Part shown: in pieces, positions 62,446 through 64,000 of the stretch
Layout of the letters: the number at the start of each line of letters is the position of its first letter
Position numbering within the stretch: the first letter of the stretch is position 1
Origin: DVEG01 sp964405435
Lineage (GTDB): Bacteria; Cyanobacteriota; Cyanobacteriia; Cyanobacteriales; Oscillatoriaceae
Direction of reading: 5' to 3'
DNA: 64,000 nt
Assembly (NCBI GenBank): GCA_964405435.1
Contig: CAYOOD010000004.1
Location: forward strand, 72,484-136,483
Notes under the pieces: generated by a model
The model's database searches: none
Told to the model about the DNA's origin: nothing
Seen by the model: only the letters and a program-made list of their open reading frames with translations
Position numbers and translations under genes: made by a program

Positions 62446-63162
62446 TTATTTCCTTTCTACAACTTGCTCAGTCTTTGCATCCCAATAAAACAAAAATAAC
62501 ACGATGATGGGTATCGCCGAGAAAACGCTAGAAATACATCCAGCAATTACCTCAAGTGTAAAATTTTGTTCCTGTCCAATTAACGAGAGAGGCAAAGACA
62601 ACAGGAAAAACGTCACTGCAATAAGTACGAGCAGCCCAACATTGGTTAAAATCATTGTTCCTAAAATTTGCCATCTCTTCCCCTTCGTCATCCGAGCGCT
62701 GAGGCTCCGAGCCTGAGAATCTTCTACACCCTCTAACGTTACTACTGCATCAATCAACGCAAAACGCAATGCTAGGACGATTCCGGGAATGATGAAAGCA
62801 AGGAAGCCAGCTAATATAATCAATCTAGTAACTAAACGAGTTACAAGAAATTTGAAGCTTCTCCGCGCTGCATGAGCCATAGATTGACTGTAGTTGACGG
62901 GCAGCCCCCGTTTTATCTGAGATAAGGCATGAAGCAAAGCACCTACATAAAAAGGACCGAAAACTGTTTCAAGCGCATTTTCTACCCGCATTTCTTGAAA
63001 AAACATCCGAACTTCGTTTCCCCCAGTCATCTTCGGAAAAACGTACAGACTTAGATAAGCTAGCACAATTGATCCGGGCAGCCATACCGTCAGCACAATT
63101 AGGCTGAATAGCTTCCAATGAGCGGCAAATAATTGTATCGCTTTCCGAATTTTTTCTAGCAT
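62446..63162 (-). CDS. Multi-pass membrane protein of unknown function
   Basis: A 238-residue membrane protein with about five or six helices: about 15-40 (WKLFSLIVLTVWLPGSIVLA), 70-85, 112-135 (RLIILAGFLAFIIPGIVLAL), 170-195 (ILTNVGLLVLIAVTFFLLSL) and 205-228. The central loop contains FIIPGIVLALRFALIDAVVT and EDSQARSLSARMTKGKRW, a pattern seen in membrane proteins of the DUF975/glycerophosphoryl-type family (tentative). It may bind lipid or serve as a permease-like part. No partner next to it. Confidence 0.75.
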   Translation of the reverse strand: MLEKIRKAIQLFAAHWKLFSLIVLTVWLPGSIVLAYLSLYVFPKMTGGNEVRMFFQEMRVENALETVFGPFYVGALLHALSQIKRGLPVNYSQSMAHAARRSFKFLVTRLVTRLIILAGFLAFIIPGIVLALRFALIDAVVTLEGVEDSQARSLSARMTKGKRWQILGTMILTNVGLLVLIAVTFFLLSLPLSLIGQEQNFTLEVIAGCISSVFSAIPIIVLFLFYWDAKTEQVVERK

Positions 63163-63226
63163 AAAAAAAGTGTTGTTTTGCAGATTTTAAGTGTTCATTA
63201 TTTGAGAAATTTCTTTCCGGCAAAGC

Positions 63227-63685
63227 CTAGGCTCGTTCGTCTCTACTGACATCACCCTCAAAAGGACTTGCCTCTTGCTTCCGCATCATCAACTGAATCC
63301 CACCTGTATCAGCCGTGAATCCCCAGCGCTCGTAAAATGGAAACATCGACGGCAAGCAATAAAGTCCGAGATATTCAACCGATCGCAGTTTGGGATGAGC
63401 GAGAATGGCGTCCATCAACTCGGCACCGAGCCCCATTTTCCGGTGTGTCGGCTTGACGATGACGTCGAAAATAATCCCTCGATATACAAAGTCAGTGAGA
63501 ACGCGGGTAAAGGCAAGCAAGCGATCGCTTTCATCGACTATCCCGATGATAACATCCGTACTCGCTAGCATCTTGACAACTTCTTCCCGCTGGCGGTGTT
63601 CGCTCCAGAATTCATTTTTGTATAAATCTACCAGCTCAGAAATTTGAGTTTCATTCAGCGTTTCGACAATCCGATAGTTTCCCAC
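63227..63685 (-). CDS. GNAT-family N-acetyltransferase
   Basis: A 152-residue acetyltransferase with GTG start at 63685 and GGAG upstream. The acetyl-CoA loop is in VKPTHRKMGLGAELMDAILA (about 79-98, Q/R-x-x-G-x-G/A variant), preceded by the beta-strand FVYRGIIFDVIV and followed by YLGLYCLPSMFPFYERWGFT, all typical of GNAT enzymes. The substrate (amine, protein or antibiotic) cannot be told. It is next to a membrane protein gene on the same strand, 64 bp away. Confidence 0.9.
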   Translation of the reverse strand: MGNYRIVETLNETQISELVDLYKNEFWSEHRQREEVVKMLASTDVIIGIVDESDRLLAFTRVLTDFVYRGIIFDVIVKPTHRKMGLGAELMDAILAHPKLRSVEYLGLYCLPSMFPFYERWGFTADTGGIQLMMRKQEASPFEGDVSRDERA

Positions 63686-63804
63686 GGTTCAACTCCGTTT
63701 TTTTATTGAGGGATGGCTCAAACGAAAATAGGCAATGAAATTTACCTGTCTCGCTCAGCTATAGTGAGGGCGAAGCATTCAGATTAGAAATTTTTGGTTT
63801 TGAC

Positions 63805-63936
63805 TCATAGATTTTCGCTCGAATGCTTCGCCCCTACAAAACCGGGATGCTCTCTCGCCTGCTTCATAAACTGCTGCCAGGTTTCATTCGGAACCCAGAT
63901 TTTCTGTAAATCCCGTTCGGCTTCCTCTGCACTCAT
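63805..63936 (-). CDS. Possible small protein
   Basis: A 43-codon frame, ATG at 63936 and TGA at 63805-63807, encodes MSAEEAERDLQKIWV and ETWQQFMKQAREHPGF. A ggaggga sequence lies just before the ATG. Composition is like a helical antitoxin or a short helical protein, but no family is recognised. The last codons overlap a repeat-like text (cgaagcattcgag). Weak but plausible. Confidence 0.4.
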   Translation of the reverse strand: MSAEEAERDLQKIWVPNETWQQFMKQAREHPGFVGAKHSSENL

Positions 63937-64000
63937 TCCCTCCACAATTATACCAAGTTGGCTAACTTAGTATTGTTACATTTTTTTATATATCCCGGAG

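Overview
The window looks like a chromosome segment of a cyanobacterium, probably filamentous. The octamer GCGATCGC (HIP1) is everywhere, gaps are filled with degenerate CACTCAG-type heptamer arrays, and several genes belong to families I know mainly from cyanobacteria (DUF928, DUF6930-like, DUF1823-like, tandem CHASE2 proteins, SufA-like). I found no rRNA, tRNA or CRISPR array by eye.

Positions 1-42000 hold an extracellular-type contractile injection system (eCIS, a phage-tail-like secretion particle) and its satellite genes. It is arranged divergently around a 387-bp control region at 21362-21748. The rightward arm encodes a Pvc16-type DUF4255 protein, the sheath, two tube proteins, two small tail-assembly proteins and a DUF6760-like protein with no standard start codon. 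After a DUF928 gene on the other strand and two CHASE2 membrane proteins come a gp25 baseplate protein, a large gpJ/Pvc11-type baseplate protein, a four-helix-bundle protein, a gpI-like tail protein, a DUF4159 protein and two large membrane-anchored proteins (Ig-like/WD40 and winged-helix/Ig-like). The leftward arm encodes a histidine kinase and response regulator, a second DUF4255 protein, a Pvc15-type AAA+ ATPase, three large cargo-like proteins, a YbjN-domain protein, a HEAT-repeat protein, a pseudokinase fused to a PstS-like domain, a small eCIS-type protein, a third tube protein and a proline-rich protein that runs off the left edge. Spike (VgrG-like), PAAR tip, LysM hub and tape-measure genes are not visible and would be expected outside the window.

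The likely logic is as follows. The kinase/regulator pair controls expression, the AAA+ ATPase and DUF4255 proteins help assembly, and the tube is loaded with the modular cargo. Membrane-anchored partners (CHASE2, WD40/Ig, winged-helix/Ig) may hold the particle at a membrane, as in the thylakoid-anchored systems known from cyanobacteria. The cargo proteins are the most interesting part. All three share an N-terminal motif, two share about 200 identical bases at their 5' ends, and their C-terminal ends differ completely (two zincin-like, one possibly nuclease-like).

Positions 42000-64000 are ordinary chromosome: DUF6930-like protein, SufA-like Fe-S carrier, TPR protein, SDR epimerase, class I aldolase, aspartate aminotransferase, TPR-methyltransferase, hybrid cluster protein, HicB-like protein, acylphosphatase, CPBP protease, DUF1823-like protein, Ser/Thr kinase, MtnX and MtnB of methionine salvage, a patatin phospholipase, a membrane protein and a GNAT acetyltransferase. 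Two decayed loci stand out: an antitoxin-like gene broken by short repeats (51951-52244) and a deleted copy of the CPBP-DUF1823 gene pair (52779-53120). An FNR-box-like palindrome sits at class II spacing in front of hcp.
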